Numbered from the stretch's first letter, positions 1 to 9,015 are shown. The stretch is 64,000 nucleotides of DNA from an uncultured Bacteroidales bacterium (GCA_947304185.1 CAMZAM010000008.1:1-64000), one strand, 5' to 3'. Notes: generated from the sequence alone by a model not told the origin. Numbers and translations are program-made.

Positions 1-57
1 GATTAAATTATTTTTTGCGTTAAGTAAGAAGTAAGCTTAATCTAAAAAAACAATGAT

Positions 58-927
58 ATGAGACAGTTAAAGATTTCAAAATCAATCACTAATCGTGAGC
101 AAGGAGCACTCGACAAGTATCTTGCCGATATAGCGAAGGAGCCAATGATAACTCCTGATGAGGAGGTGGAGCTTGCTCAGAGGATTAAGTTAGGCGACCA
201 GATTGCGCTCGACCGTTTGGTGCGGGCAAACTTGAGATTTGTGGTGTCGGTCGCAAAACAGTATCAGAATCAAGGACTTAGCCTCGCTGACCTGATCAAC
301 GAAGGTAATGTCGGACTTATAAAAGCTGCACAGCGTTTTGATGAGACAAAAGGATTTAAGTTTATATCTTATGCGGTGTGGTGGATACGTCAGGCTATCC
401 TTCAGGCTGTTGCCGAGCAGTCGCGTATGGTGCGTCTGCCGCTGAACCAGGTGGGCATGCTGAGTCGCGTGAAGAAGACAGCGTCGTATCTCGAGCAGTT
501 GTATCAGCGTAAGCCGACGGTTAAAGAAATCGCCGACGAGATCGATATGCCAGAAGATAAAGTCGAGACAATATTGAAAATCAATGCAAAAGAGGTCTCG
601 ATGGACGCTCCTGTCAGCAACGACGACGACCTGACATTTATCGACACCGTGGTGCCTGAAGACAATAACGAAGCCGATAAGGATATCGTTTTGGAGACCG
701 ATTCAGCAGCGATAAAACGCTCATTGTCAGTGCTTAATGAGAGAGAACGCGAGGTTATCATACGTTATTTCGGCCTCGGCGACGACCGTCATTCGTATAC
801 CCTTGAAGAGATTGGCTATATGATGGATATGACTCGCGAGCGCGTGCGTCAGGTGAAGGACAAGGCTTTGAAGAAACTGCGGCTGCGTTCGAAAAAAAGT
901 TTGCAACGTGTGTTGAACGATGACTAA
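58..927 (+). CDS. rpoD: Primary RNA polymerase sigma factor (sigma-70 family)
   Basis: Directs core RNA polymerase to housekeeping promoters. At 289 aa it is the short Bacteroidota form without region 1.1. Region 1.2 lies at about residues 15-47, region 2 at about 52-122 (core-binding and -10 recognition, including the YAVWWIRQAI segment), region 3 at about 135-200, and region 4 at about 225-277 with the helix-turn-helix around MTRERVRQVKDKALKKLR. An ATG at 53 is out of frame and stops at once, so the start at 58 is preferred. The next gene, yidC, has its own promoter. The TAnnTTTG elements across this window are the kind this sigma factor would read. Confidence 0.96.
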   Translation: MRQLKISKSITNREQGALDKYLADIAKEPMITPDEEVELAQRIKLGDQIALDRLVRANLRFVVSVAKQYQNQGLSLADLINEGNVGLIKAAQRFDETKGFKFISYAVWWIRQAILQAVAEQSRMVRLPLNQVGMLSRVKKTASYLEQLYQRKPTVKEIADEIDMPEDKVETILKINAKEVSMDAPVSNDDDLTFIDTVVPEDNNEADKDIVLETDSAAIKRSLSVLNEREREVIIRYFGLGDDRHSYTLEEIGYMMDMTRERVRQVKDKALKKLRLRSKKSLQRVLNDD

Positions 928-934
928 AAATTCG

Positions 935-942
935 TAATTTTG
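935..942 (+). promoter_or_regulatory. -7 element upstream of yidC
   Basis: TAATTTTG matches the Bacteroidota -7 consensus TAnnTTTG and lies 27 bases before the yidC ATG, in the short gap after rpoD. No convincing -33 TTTG was placed here or at the other -7 sites listed, so each rests on the -7 match and its position. Confidence 0.65.
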
Positions 943-969
943 CACCTTAATTTTTAGGATAAAATTTAT

Positions 970-2904
970 ATGAATAAAAACTCAGTAATTGGCATCATCC
1001 TTATCATTGGAATATTAGTGGGATGGTCGATTTGGATGACACCTTCGAAAGAGGAAATCGCGAGACAAAGAGAGTATCAGGACTCGATTTATAGAGCAAA
1101 CAGAGAGCGTTACATTCAGGATTCGATCCGTTTTGTCGAAGCACAGAAGGCCGCTGAACAACAGACGGTGGCTCAGATGAGCAACGGCGAGGTGTCGGAT
1201 GCCGTGATGCGCGACAAATATGGCGTTTTCGCAACGACAGCGACAGGTGAGGAGAAGATCTACACAATAGAGAACGACGTGTTGAAGCTTACCTTGACAT
1301 CCAAAGGCGCATTCGTGAAGACGATGGAGCTGAAGGATTACAAGACATGGGATTCGTTAGAACTCATCGGCTTTGACGAGAACACCACAAAGTTCAACAT
1401 GTCGTTCTTCGCTTCGAACAGAAATATCAATACTATTGATTTATATTTCACTCCATATCTAAATAATTATCCTTACGATGGAGATGGAAATATAGTGGTG
1501 AAAGACCAGCCAGTGTCGCTGACTTTCCGTGCTTTTGCTGATGATTTGACCAATCAGCTGAATCCGAATCAATATATTGAATTCACTTATACCCTTACGA
1601 AGGACGAATATATGGTCGATTTCGATGTGAAGACAGTCAACATGAAGAATGTGATTGCCTCGAATACCAATTTCGTCACCCTCGACTGGTATGCCGATAT
1701 CTTAAAACAGGAAAAAGCTGTCGACCGTTACAACGGCTCTAACGTCTATTATAAGTTCTTAAGCGATGACGTTGAATCACTTAGCGGTGACCGTGGCGGT
1801 GAGAAAGACGGTGAGAAAGACCTTCGCGCCAACCTGAAATGGCTGTCGTTCAAACAGCGTTTCTTCAGCTATGCTATCATCGCAAAGGATTATTTCAGCT
1901 CGGCTGTGATAGGCATGAAGACAGAACCGCGTCAGCAGAATCCACGTTATCTCAAGACGATGTACGCCACCGTCGACGTGCCTTTCGATGCGTTCCAGGA
2001 GACCAACGACCTGCCGATGCAGTTCTATTTCGGTCCTAACAGCTTGAAAATCATGGATAAATACGATTTGGACCTCGACAAGCAGATCCCTCTGGGAGGT
2101 AAGCTCGTCGGCTGGATCAACAGATATATCGTTGTCAACGTGTTCAATTGGCTCGGCAGCTATGGTTGGAACTACGGTATCGTGATTTTGGTGCTGACCG
2201 TCATCATCAAGCTCGCTTTGATGCCTTTTGCATTCAAATCGTATCAATCGACGGCAAAGATGCGTGTCTTGAAGCCTGAGATTGACGAAATCAACGCGAA
2301 ATATCCTGATGAAAAGGATAACATGAAGAAACAGCAGGCCATCATGGACCTCTACAAGAAAGCAGGCGCGAGCCCGACAGCAGGATGCTTGCCGATGTTG
2401 CTGCAGCTCCCTATCTTGTGGGCTATATTCCGTTTCTTCCCGTCGAGTATCGAGCTTCGTCAGCAGCCTTTCCTCTGGGCCGACGACCTTTCGACCTACG
2501 ACAGCATCCTCGACCTTGGCTTTAACATCCCGTTCTACGGCGATCACGTCAGTTTGTTCACACTGCTGATGACAGTCACGACGATACTCTACACCTACAT
2601 CAATAACAAGCAGATGGCTGCCACCAACCAGCAGGGCATGAAGGGAATGAAAGTCATGATGTACGTCATGCCGATCATGTTCCTCGGTCTCTTCAATAGC
2701 TATTCAGCTGGTTTGAGCTATTATTACATGCTTGTCAACATCATCACATTCCTGCAGATGTATCTGTTCAGAGTGTTCCTTGATGACGATAAGCTGCGTA
2801 AGAAAATCGAGCTCGCAAAGCAGAAGCCGGTGAAGAAGTCGGGATTCCAGAAACGTTTGGAAGAACTGCAGAAACAGCAGCAACAAATGCAACGCAGGAA
2901 ATAA
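970..2904 (+). CDS. yidC: Membrane protein insertase YidC
   Basis: Inserts and folds inner-membrane proteins, with or without SecYEG. The 644-aa protein has an N-terminal transmembrane anchor (about residues 6-24), a charged linker, a large periplasmic domain (about 90-360) and the conserved C-terminal insertase core: a helix around YGIVILVLTVIIKLALMPF near residue 400, then three or four further hydrophobic segments to about 610. The tail is basic and Gln-rich, as usual for ribosome contact. This is the long Gram-negative architecture. Its stop overlaps the aroK start by one base (TAATG), which implies translational coupling. Confidence 0.96.
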   Translation: MNKNSVIGIILIIGILVGWSIWMTPSKEEIARQREYQDSIYRANRERYIQDSIRFVEAQKAAEQQTVAQMSNGEVSDAVMRDKYGVFATTATGEEKIYTIENDVLKLTLTSKGAFVKTMELKDYKTWDSLELIGFDENTTKFNMSFFASNRNINTIDLYFTPYLNNYPYDGDGNIVVKDQPVSLTFRAFADDLTNQLNPNQYIEFTYTLTKDEYMVDFDVKTVNMKNVIASNTNFVTLDWYADILKQEKAVDRYNGSNVYYKFLSDDVESLSGDRGGEKDGEKDLRANLKWLSFKQRFFSYAIIAKDYFSSAVIGMKTEPRQQNPRYLKTMYATVDVPFDAFQETNDLPMQFYFGPNSLKIMDKYDLDLDKQIPLGGKLVGWINRYIVVNVFNWLGSYGWNYGIVILVLTVIIKLALMPFAFKSYQSTAKMRVLKPEIDEINAKYPDEKDNMKKQQAIMDLYKKAGASPTAGCLPMLLQLPILWAIFRFFPSSIELRQQPFLWADDLSTYDSILDLGFNIPFYGDHVSLFTLLMTVTTILYTYINNKQMAATNQQGMKGMKVMMYVMPIMFLGLFNSYSAGLSYYYMLVNIITFLQMYLFRVFLDDDKLRKKIELAKQKPVKKSGFQKRLEELQKQQQQMQRRK

Positions 2905-3416
2905 TGCTTCCTGACAGGATTTACATCATCGGATACATGTGTTCCGGGAAGTCGTCGATTTCGCGGAAACTGGCGGCACGGTTGGGTTACGAGCCATTCG
3001 ACACCGATGATTTGTTTGAGGAGAAGTATCATATCTGCGTGCAGGATTTCTTCGAGAAATACGGTGAGGATTATTTCCGTAAGTTTGAGTCAGAGATATT
3101 GAAAAAGACAGGCGAGATGCACAAAGTGGTAGTTTCCACTGGTGGCGGAACGCCTTGTTTTTTTGACAACATGCAGTGGATGAACGACAACGGACTCACA
3201 ATCTTCGTGAAGACCAGTCCAACCACGGCATTTCACCGTATCATGAATGCTAAGCGCAAACGTCCGTTGGTGTATGGTAAGACAGAGGATGAACTACGCC
3301 AATACGTTGAAAATCACTACAATTCGCGTATGCCGATTTACGAGCAGGCGAATTTTATCGTCAAAGGCGAGAATTTCGATATCGAAGAGGTGATCGATTA
3401 TCTATCGAAGCTCTAA
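2904..3416 (+). CDS. aroK: Shikimate kinase
   Basis: Phosphorylates shikimate with ATP in the chorismate pathway. At 170 aa it has the normal family size. The P-loop is at residues 10-18 (GYMCSGKSS), the shikimate-binding DTD at 33-35, the GGG loop at 80-82, and the lid arginines lie in KRKRPLV. The start codon overlaps the yidC stop. The last 15 bases overlap the convergent rlmD gene, so the two 3' ends share sequence and no separate terminator is visible between them. Confidence 0.95.
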   Translation: MLPDRIYIIGYMCSGKSSISRKLAARLGYEPFDTDDLFEEKYHICVQDFFEKYGEDYFRKFESEILKKTGEMHKVVVSTGGGTPCFFDNMQWMNDNGLTIFVKTSPTTAFHRIMNAKRKRPLVYGKTEDELRQYVENHYNSRMPIYEQANFIVKGENFDIEEVIDYLSKL

Positions 3417-4829
3417 CAGTACCACGTTTTCGACGTGCTGGGTGTGCGGGAACATGTCGACAGGCTGCACCGCCTTGACAGCATACAAATCGTTAAGTAA
3501 TTGTAAATCACGGGCTTGCGTGGCTGGGTTGCAGCTCACGTAGACGATCTTTTTAGCTTTAATCTTCTTCAGCTGCTCGATGACTTTGTCGGCCATGCCT
3601 GCGCGCGGCGGGTCGGTGACGATGAAATCAGGTTTGCCATGCTCGGCGATGAACTCGTCGGTGAGCACCTTGGCCATGTCGCCGGCGAAAAACTCAGTAT
3701 TTGTGATGTTGTTGAACTGCTCGTTGATCTTAGCGTCGACGATGGCTTCCTCGACGTATTCGATGCCGACTACGTGCTTCACGAAACGCGAGAAATACAA
3801 GGCGATGGTGCCTGTTCCGGTGTAGAGGTCGTACATCAGCTCGTCGCCCTGAACGCTGGCGAGGTCGAATGCCGCTTTGTAGAGTCTTTCCGCCTGATAC
3901 ACATTGGTTTGGAAGAAGGAGACAGGTCCTACGCGGAACTTCAGGTCGTCGAATCCCGGGCGTGGCGACTTCATCGTTTCCACCAGATATGGCTCGCCTT
4001 TCAGACATTCGAACGGCAGGTCGGAGATGGTGTCGTTGAACTTGCTGTTGATGACCAACATCAGCGAGATTATCTGCGGGAACTGTGCCGAAAGGGCAGG
4101 GATGAGCTCGTTTCTCACTATCTCGTTTTCCTCGTTTATCACGATGATGACCATGAACTCGCCTTTGCCGTTGCAGCGGATGATAACGTTGCGCATGGTG
4201 CCTTGGTGGGCTCTCACGTTATGATATGAGAGATGGCGTTTCATAGTGAAGTCCTTGATAAACAAGCGTATATCGTTCGACGGGTCGGCCTGGAGATAAC
4301 ATTTCTCGATGTCGATCACGCGGTCGAACAGGCCTGGCAGATGGTAGCCGAAACCTTTGCAGTCCTCTTCGCCGTAGGTGCCTGCGGGAGCGCCGTCGGT
4401 GAGCCATTTGCGATTCGAAAAACTGTATTCGAGCTTGTTACGATAGTAAAACTGTTTCTCGCAGCCCAGAATCGGCATCATCTCTGGATATTCGATCTTC
4501 CCGATGCGGTCGAAGTTATCTTTGATCTGCTTCTGTTTGTAATACAGTTGCCATTGATAGTCAAGGTGTTGCCATTTACAACCGCCGCATAGGCCGAAAT
4601 GCTGGCAAACAGGTTTCACGCGCTTGTCCGACTCACGTTTTATGTTGATGATCTTGCCGTCGAAGCAATTCGATTTCTTCTTAAACACTTGAATATCAAC
4701 GATATCGCCTGGTGCGCCGAAGGGGATAAACACGACTTTCTCTTCCGGCTTGGCAATGCTCATGCCTTCCGAACCCGCGTCGATGATTTCGACGTCCTCG
4801 ATAAACTGTGGCTGCTTAATTTTTTTCAT
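3402..4829 (-). CDS. rlmD: 23S rRNA (uracil-5-)-methyltransferase, RlmD/RumA type
   Basis: Methylates a 23S rRNA uridine at C5 using SAM. The N-terminal ~60 residues look like a TRAM RNA-binding domain. Iron-sulfur cysteines are seen at C75, C81 and C84, with a fourth candidate in the EKCYLQAD segment. The SAM pocket is DLYTGTGTIALYF, and the catalytic cysteine is C433 in VSCNPATQARDL. The length of 475 aa is normal. The 3' end overlaps aroK by 15 bases. A -7 element sits four bases before the ATG, so the transcript may have almost no leader. RlmD cannot be separated from RlmC/TrmA-like paralogues with certainty from motifs alone. Confidence 0.9.
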   Translation of the reverse strand: MKKIKQPQFIEDVEIIDAGSEGMSIAKPEEKVVFIPFGAPGDIVDIQVFKKKSNCFDGKIINIKRESDKRVKPVCQHFGLCGGCKWQHLDYQWQLYYKQKQIKDNFDRIGKIEYPEMMPILGCEKQFYYRNKLEYSFSNRKWLTDGAPAGTYGEEDCKGFGYHLPGLFDRVIDIEKCYLQADPSNDIRLFIKDFTMKRHLSYHNVRAHQGTMRNVIIRCNGKGEFMVIIVINEENEIVRNELIPALSAQFPQIISLMLVINSKFNDTISDLPFECLKGEPYLVETMKSPRPGFDDLKFRVGPVSFFQTNVYQAERLYKAAFDLASVQGDELMYDLYTGTGTIALYFSRFVKHVVGIEYVEEAIVDAKINEQFNNITNTEFFAGDMAKVLTDEFIAEHGKPDFIVTDPPRAGMADKVIEQLKKIKAKKIVYVSCNPATQARDLQLLNDLYAVKAVQPVDMFPHTQHVENVVLLELR

Positions 4830-4833
4830 GCCG

Positions 4834-4841
4834 CAAAATTA
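4834..4841 (-). promoter_or_regulatory. -7 element directly before rlmD
   Basis: On the minus strand TAATTTTG is followed by four bases and then the rlmD ATG, so initiation about 5-7 bases downstream would give a leaderless or nearly leaderless mRNA. Confidence 0.6.
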
Positions 4842-4860
4842 CAAAATTTTTTCATTCCTC

Positions 4861-4901
4861 CGTCATTTCGACCGCAGCCGATAGGCGGAGTGGAGAAATC
4901 T
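4861..4901 (+). repeat. Dispersed ~40-bp element, unit 1
   Basis: The unit begins CGTCATTTCGACCG and ends GGAGTGGAGAAATCT, with a GC-rich partly palindromic centre. It lies between the divergent rlmD and Sel1/FGE genes. Related units occur at 14552, 31594, 31643 (inverted) and 35643 (inverted). Nothing in it codes for a protein. Confidence 0.85.
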
Positions 4902-4933
4902 TTTTTTTTCTTGCATTTCTCAAAGTCATTTCA

Positions 4934-4941
4934 TATTTTTG
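4934..4941 (+). promoter_or_regulatory. -7 element upstream of the Sel1/FGE lipoprotein gene
   Basis: TATTTTTG lies 24 bases before the ATG at 4966. It supports that start over a TTG at 4939, which overlaps the element. Confidence 0.65.
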
Positions 4942-4965
4942 CAATTCAAAATAATAAACTATATC

Positions 4966-6747
4966 ATGAAAAAACTCCTGTTTATCGCCATTGTAGCCGT
5001 TTTAGGACTTACGGCATGCGGCCCATCGGCTGAGGAACTTGTTCAACAAGGCAAAGCTTATCTTGAAAATGACGACTGTGAGAAAGCTGTAAAATGCTTT
5101 GGAAAAGCTGTTGAGAAAGGCAATGCCAAAGCTATGTATGAGATCGGATTGATGTATTATGACGGTATATGCGTTGATAAAGACCATGAATCGGCTGCCA
5201 CTTGGTTTAAGCACGCAGCAGATATAGGATATCCTGATGCTCAAAACAAACTCGCAATGATGTATTGGGCAGGTAATGGAGTCGAAAAAAATGATGAAAA
5301 AGCTGTAAAATGGGCGCAGTTGGCATTGGGAATAGGCGAGTATTTAGGGTCGCATTATTGGGAATCGTATTATGTATTAGGCATTTGTTATGTTACAGGA
5401 AAAGTGTTGCCTCAAGACAATAAAAATGGGGTGAAGTATTTGCAAAAAGCAGCTGATATGAATATCCTTGTTGCACCTGTTGCAGATAAAATACTTCTTC
5501 CTCTTTATCTGGAAGGCGAGGGCGTTCAAGACGACGAAAAAGCCATTACGGCGTGCTGTGGAGTAGAATTAAATATCGATAGAGCTGAAGCCATGAATAG
5601 CATAGGTATGATGTATTATAATGGTGAAGGAGTCGATAAAAACACGACGAAGGCATTTAATTGGTTTAAAAGAGCTGCAAACGCAGGTAATGCTACAGCA
5701 CAATACAACACGGCTGTTGCATATTATTATGGTATAGGTGTCAATAAAAGTCTGACTGAAAATAGAAAATGGTTGAAAATGGCTGCGGAGAACGGAAATG
5801 CTGATGCACAGTTTAATCTTGGAGGGGCGTACATTACTGGTGTAGGTGTGCCTCAAAATATGACCGAAGCCAAATATTGGCTGCAAAAAGCCGCCGACCA
5901 AGGACATAAGGAAGCTAAAGAAGAATTGGAAGCGTTGAGAAAAGTGGAAAAAGTTAGGAGAGACAAAGAAGCCGCTGAAAAAAAAGCTTTGCAAGACAAA
6001 GAAGCTAGTGAAAAAAAAGAGAAAGAAAAAGCAAAAATAGGAGTTTTTGATAAAAAAACTTTCACAGTAGATGGTGTTTCAATTGAAATGGTTGGGGTTC
6101 AAGGCGGCACATTTACAATGGGAGGAACCTCGGAACAGGGCAGAGATGCTGAAAGTGACGAAAAAACTACACATAATGTAGTTTTGAATGATTATTATAT
6201 TGGGAAGTTTGAGGTGACTCAGGCACTGTGGGTGGCCGTTATGGGAAATAATCCTTCTGGATTTCAAGGCGACAATCTGCCTGTTGTATGGGTCGGTTGG
6301 GAGGTTGTTCAAGAATTTATAAGGAAGTTGAACCAGAAAACGGGTGCTAGGTTCCGTTTGCCAACAGAGGCTGAATGGGAGTATGCCGCGAGAGGCGGAA
6401 ACATAAGCAAAGGATATAAATATAGCGGAAGCAATAATATTGGTGATGTTGCATGGTACGACGGCAATAGTGGTGGCAAGATTCATCAAATCGGGACAAA
6501 AGCACCAAACGAACTGGGTGTTTATGATATGACTGGCAACGTTTCGGAGTGGTGCCAAGACTGGTACGGCGAATACAGTGGCTCAATCCAGCTCAACCCG
6601 AATGGGGCATATTCAGGCTCATACCGCGTGTATCGTGGTGGCTGTTGTACCAACTTCGCGAGGTACTGCAGAGTGTCGGATAGGGACTACGGCAAACCAG
6701 GCTACGGGGACAGCTACCGCGGCTTTCGCCTTGCCATGAGCTATTAG
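4966..6747 (+). CDS. Sel1-repeat / FGE-sulfatase-fold lipoprotein; candidate DGR target
   Basis: The 593-aa protein starts with a lipoprotein signal (lipobox LTAC, Cys at about 18). It then has Sel1-like repeats with AMYEIGLMYYDG-type motifs (about 28-330), a short Lys/Glu-rich coiled-coil linker (about 330-370), and a formylglycine-generating-enzyme/C-type-lectin-fold domain (about 372-593) with FRLPTEAEWEYAARGG and MTGNVSEWCQDW. It probably sits in the outer membrane as a binding or scaffold protein. The fold is shared with FGE, but an enzymatic role is not indicated. The last ~45 residues carry Tyr, Asp, Gly, Ser, Cys, Thr, Asn and Phe at regularly placed sites within a fixed RV.RGG...ARxCRVSxR....P.......GFRL frame, the pattern of a DGR variable region. 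The usual RGGSW is RGGCC here. Confidence 0.85.
   Translation: MKKLLFIAIVAVLGLTACGPSAEELVQQGKAYLENDDCEKAVKCFGKAVEKGNAKAMYEIGLMYYDGICVDKDHESAATWFKHAADIGYPDAQNKLAMMYWAGNGVEKNDEKAVKWAQLALGIGEYLGSHYWESYYVLGICYVTGKVLPQDNKNGVKYLQKAADMNILVAPVADKILLPLYLEGEGVQDDEKAITACCGVELNIDRAEAMNSIGMMYYNGEGVDKNTTKAFNWFKRAANAGNATAQYNTAVAYYYGIGVNKSLTENRKWLKMAAENGNADAQFNLGGAYITGVGVPQNMTEAKYWLQKAADQGHKEAKEELEALRKVEKVRRDKEAAEKKALQDKEASEKKEKEKAKIGVFDKKTFTVDGVSIEMVGVQGGTFTMGGTSEQGRDAESDEKTTHNVVLNDYYIGKFEVTQALWVAVMGNNPSGFQGDNLPVVWVGWEVVQEFIRKLNQKTGARFRLPTEAEWEYAARGGNISKGYKYSGSNNIGDVAWYDGNSGGKIHQIGTKAPNELGVYDMTGNVSEWCQDWYGEYSGSIQLNPNGAYSGSYRVYRGGCCTNFARYCRVSDRDYGKPGYGDSYRGFRLAMSY
6613..6742 (+). other. Candidate DGR variable region (VR)
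   Basis: This is the 3' end of the Sel1/FGE lipoprotein gene. Within residues 553-584, 17 positions (Y553, Y556, C560, C561, T562, N563, F564, Y567, D572, D574, Y575, G576, G579, Y580, D582, S583, Y584) have codons ending in C or T. Each could arise from AAC or AAT by changes at adenines only. The residues between them are the conserved scaffold of the fold. The region ends with GC-rich CGCGGCTTTCGCC, where an initiation-of-homing site would be expected. No template repeat or reverse transcriptase was seen in the window, so this is a candidate that would be served in trans. Confidence 0.5.
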
Positions 6748-6795
6748 TGTAACGAAAAAACAGATGTAGAAACGTTATAAACTATAAATTGTATT

Positions 6796-8289
6796 ATGAA
6801 AATTCCGGACATTCAATCCGCTCGGGCAGCAGATGCTTATACCATTGAAAATGAGCTGATTAGCTCAGTCGATTTGATGGAGCGTGCTGCCACACAAATA
6901 TATTTTTGGCTGATGAAGAAGCTGAAAACCAAGGAAGTCTCGATAAAAATCTTCTGTGGTATGGGCAACAATGGCGGCGATGGTTTGGCTTTGGCACGCT
7001 TGCTGGCAACAAATGATATCTTTGCCCAGGTTTATATCGTTCATGTGAGTGACAAATTCAGTCATGATGCTGAGGTGAATTATCAGCGTTTGAAGGAGAT
7101 TCCGGATGTGCTGATGTTTGATATTTTCTCGAAAGACGATTTTCCGAAGATTTCAGACGATGAAATAATTGTTGACGCACTGTTTGGTTCCGGTTTGAGC
7201 CGTCCGCTGGATGGATTGGCGGCGGAATTGGTGACTCATTTAAATGATAATCAAGCAGTTAGAATTGCTATTGACATTGCGTCGGGATTGAATGGCGATT
7301 CGATAAACAACTGCGGTGTGATTTTCAGACCGGATTACACTGTGTCGATGCAATTCCCGAAAATGGCGTTTCTGTATCCCGAAAATGAGCCGTTTGTAGG
7401 AAAATGGGAAGTCTTGGACATCAAAATCCATCCAGATTATATTGAAAATTTGGAGACAGCGAATTTTTACACAACAGCCGATGTTGTGAGGCCGTTGCTG
7501 CACAAGCGCGGCAAACATTCGCACAAAGGCACTTATGGTCATGCGTTGCTGATAGCCGGCTCGACTGGCAAAACGGGGGCCGCGTTGTTGGCCTCGGAGG
7601 CCTGTTTGCGCTCAGGAGTAGGCCTATTGACCACACATCTGCCGAAGTTGGCGATGTTGCCGTTGCAGGTTTATCTGCCGGAGGCGATGATAAGCGTTGA
7701 TGAGTCGGAGAATTGTTTCTCGCAAGTTCCTGATTTGCAACCATATAACGCAATAGGAGTGGGGCCTGGATTGGGCAAGGCTGAAGAGACTGTAAATGCT
7801 TTAAAAAGTCTCATTCAAGAGGCTCGGGTGCCAATGGTTCTTGACGCAGATGCTTTGAATATCATTTCTGAAAACAAAACATGGCTGGCGTTTTTGCCTG
7901 AAAACACTATCATCACGCCGCATCCGAAGGAGTTTGAGCGATTGTTTGGCAAGACCGACAACTCGCAGCAACGTCTTGAACTTCAGCGGGAGATGTCTGC
8001 CAAGTATAGGATCATAATAGTTTTGAAAGGAGCTAACACCTCGATAGCTTTCCCGAACGGCAGCTGTTTCTTCAATTCGACTGGCAACCCAGGCATGGCA
8101 ACAGCTGGCAGCGGCGATGTCTTGACAGGCATTATCTTGTCGCTTTTAGCTCAGCGTTACACTCCTGAAGAGGCAGCAATCATTGGCGTTTTCATGCACG
8201 GCAGAGCAGGCGACAAAGCCGCCGAAAAGCTTGGCATGGAGTCGATGATAGCTGGAGATATCGTAAAAAAACTGGATTTTAGAATTTAG
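6796..8289 (+). CDS. nnr: Bifunctional NAD(P)HX epimerase / ADP- or ATP-dependent dehydratase
   Basis: Repairs hydrated NADH and NADPH. The N-terminal YjeF_N epimerase domain (about 1-215) contains GMGNNGGDGLALARLL. The C-terminal carbohydrate-kinase-like dehydratase domain (about 225-497) contains KGTYGHALLIAGSTGKTGAA and the catalytic GSGD at 438-441. The 497-aa length is that of the fused bacterial enzyme. It lies 48 bases after the Sel1/FGE gene and is followed by the YgjP-like gene on the same strand. No promoter is obvious. Confidence 0.95.
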   Translation: MKIPDIQSARAADAYTIENELISSVDLMERAATQIYFWLMKKLKTKEVSIKIFCGMGNNGGDGLALARLLATNDIFAQVYIVHVSDKFSHDAEVNYQRLKEIPDVLMFDIFSKDDFPKISDDEIIVDALFGSGLSRPLDGLAAELVTHLNDNQAVRIAIDIASGLNGDSINNCGVIFRPDYTVSMQFPKMAFLYPENEPFVGKWEVLDIKIHPDYIENLETANFYTTADVVRPLLHKRGKHSHKGTYGHALLIAGSTGKTGAALLASEACLRSGVGLLTTHLPKLAMLPLQVYLPEAMISVDESENCFSQVPDLQPYNAIGVGPGLGKAEETVNALKSLIQEARVPMVLDADALNIISENKTWLAFLPENTIITPHPKEFERLFGKTDNSQQRLELQREMSAKYRIIIVLKGANTSIAFPNGSCFFNSTGNPGMATAGSGDVLTGIILSLLAQRYTPEEAAIIGVFMHGRAGDKAAEKLGMESMIAGDIVKKLDFRI

Positions 8290-8326
8290 TAGGGATCCTG
8301 ATATCAATCAGAAAAGTTCCATAATT

Positions 8327-9010
8327 ATGATTAAAACCACCATCATAAAAGGGAAGGAAGTCCGCTACGAGTTCAAACGCATGCATCGACGGAGCGTGGC
8401 CGCTAAGATACGTCGCGACGGCGTGATAGAGGTCAAGGCGCCACTGCTTTACCGCGAAAGCGATATGTTAGCTTTCCTTAATCAACACCATAGATGGATT
8501 TTTAATCATTACGACAAGCTACAAACCACTGAAAATCAACGAAAAAAATACGTTTCGGGTGAGATCCACCATTATCTTGGTGAACAATATATGCTTCAGG
8601 TTAATCAAAGCAGAAGAAACTCCGTTTTGATAGAAGGTGACACGATGATTGTCAACTGCAAAAGCCCTGATGATGTTGAGCGTACGTTGATGAAATGGTA
8701 CAGAAACCAGGCGAAAATTGTTATCAGCGAACTGCTTCCGTCTATAATCGGGAAATTTAGTAAATACAACGTGGCACCGGCAAAAATCTCCATCCGTGAC
8801 ATGCGGTCGAGGTGGGGTAGCTGCTCACGAAAAGGCAATATCAGCCTTAACTTACAGCTGATAAAACTTAACGAAAACTGCATCCGACAAGTTATCATTC
8901 ACGAGATGTGCCACCTCGTGTACTTCAACCATCAGACAGGCTTCTATAATCTCATGGAAGAGATGATGCCGGATTGGAAAAAGTGGAAAAAAGAACTGAA
9001 GTTCAAATAG
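8327..9010 (+). CDS. YgjP-like (DUF45/SprT-like) zinc metallopeptidase
   Basis: The 227-aa protein belongs to the YgjP/DUF45 family. The zinc motif HEMCH is at 192-196, preceded by RSRWGSCSRKGNISLNLQL, the other family hallmark. The N-terminal half has the usual basic beta-rich segment (RRSVAAKIRRDGVIEVKAP). Family members are predicted cytoplasmic metallopeptidases, but their physiological substrate is not established. The gene ends five bases before the convergent end of parE. Confidence 0.85.
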   Translation: MIKTTIIKGKEVRYEFKRMHRRSVAAKIRRDGVIEVKAPLLYRESDMLAFLNQHHRWIFNHYDKLQTTENQRKKYVSGEIHHYLGEQYMLQVNQSRRNSVLIEGDTMIVNCKSPDDVERTLMKWYRNQAKIVISELLPSIIGKFSKYNVAPAKISIRDMRSRWGSCSRKGNISLNLQLIKLNENCIRQVIIHEMCHLVYFNHQTGFYNLMEEMMPDWKKWKKELKFK

Positions 9011-9015
9011 TCGGA

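Noticed and set aside
1777-2547. 256-aa open frame antisense to yidC
   Set aside because: It lies entirely within yidC on the other strand, has no recognisable motif, and its composition is that expected opposite a real gene.
3516-4229. 237-aa open frame antisense to rlmD
   Set aside because: It is the shadow of the strongly supported rlmD gene, with no start signal or family resemblance.
4966-6747. Sel1/FGE protein as a sulfatase-activating enzyme
   Set aside because: It is a lipoprotein with Sel1 repeats and no adjacent sulfatase, and the conserved C-terminal RGGSW is altered. The fold fits a binding domain better.
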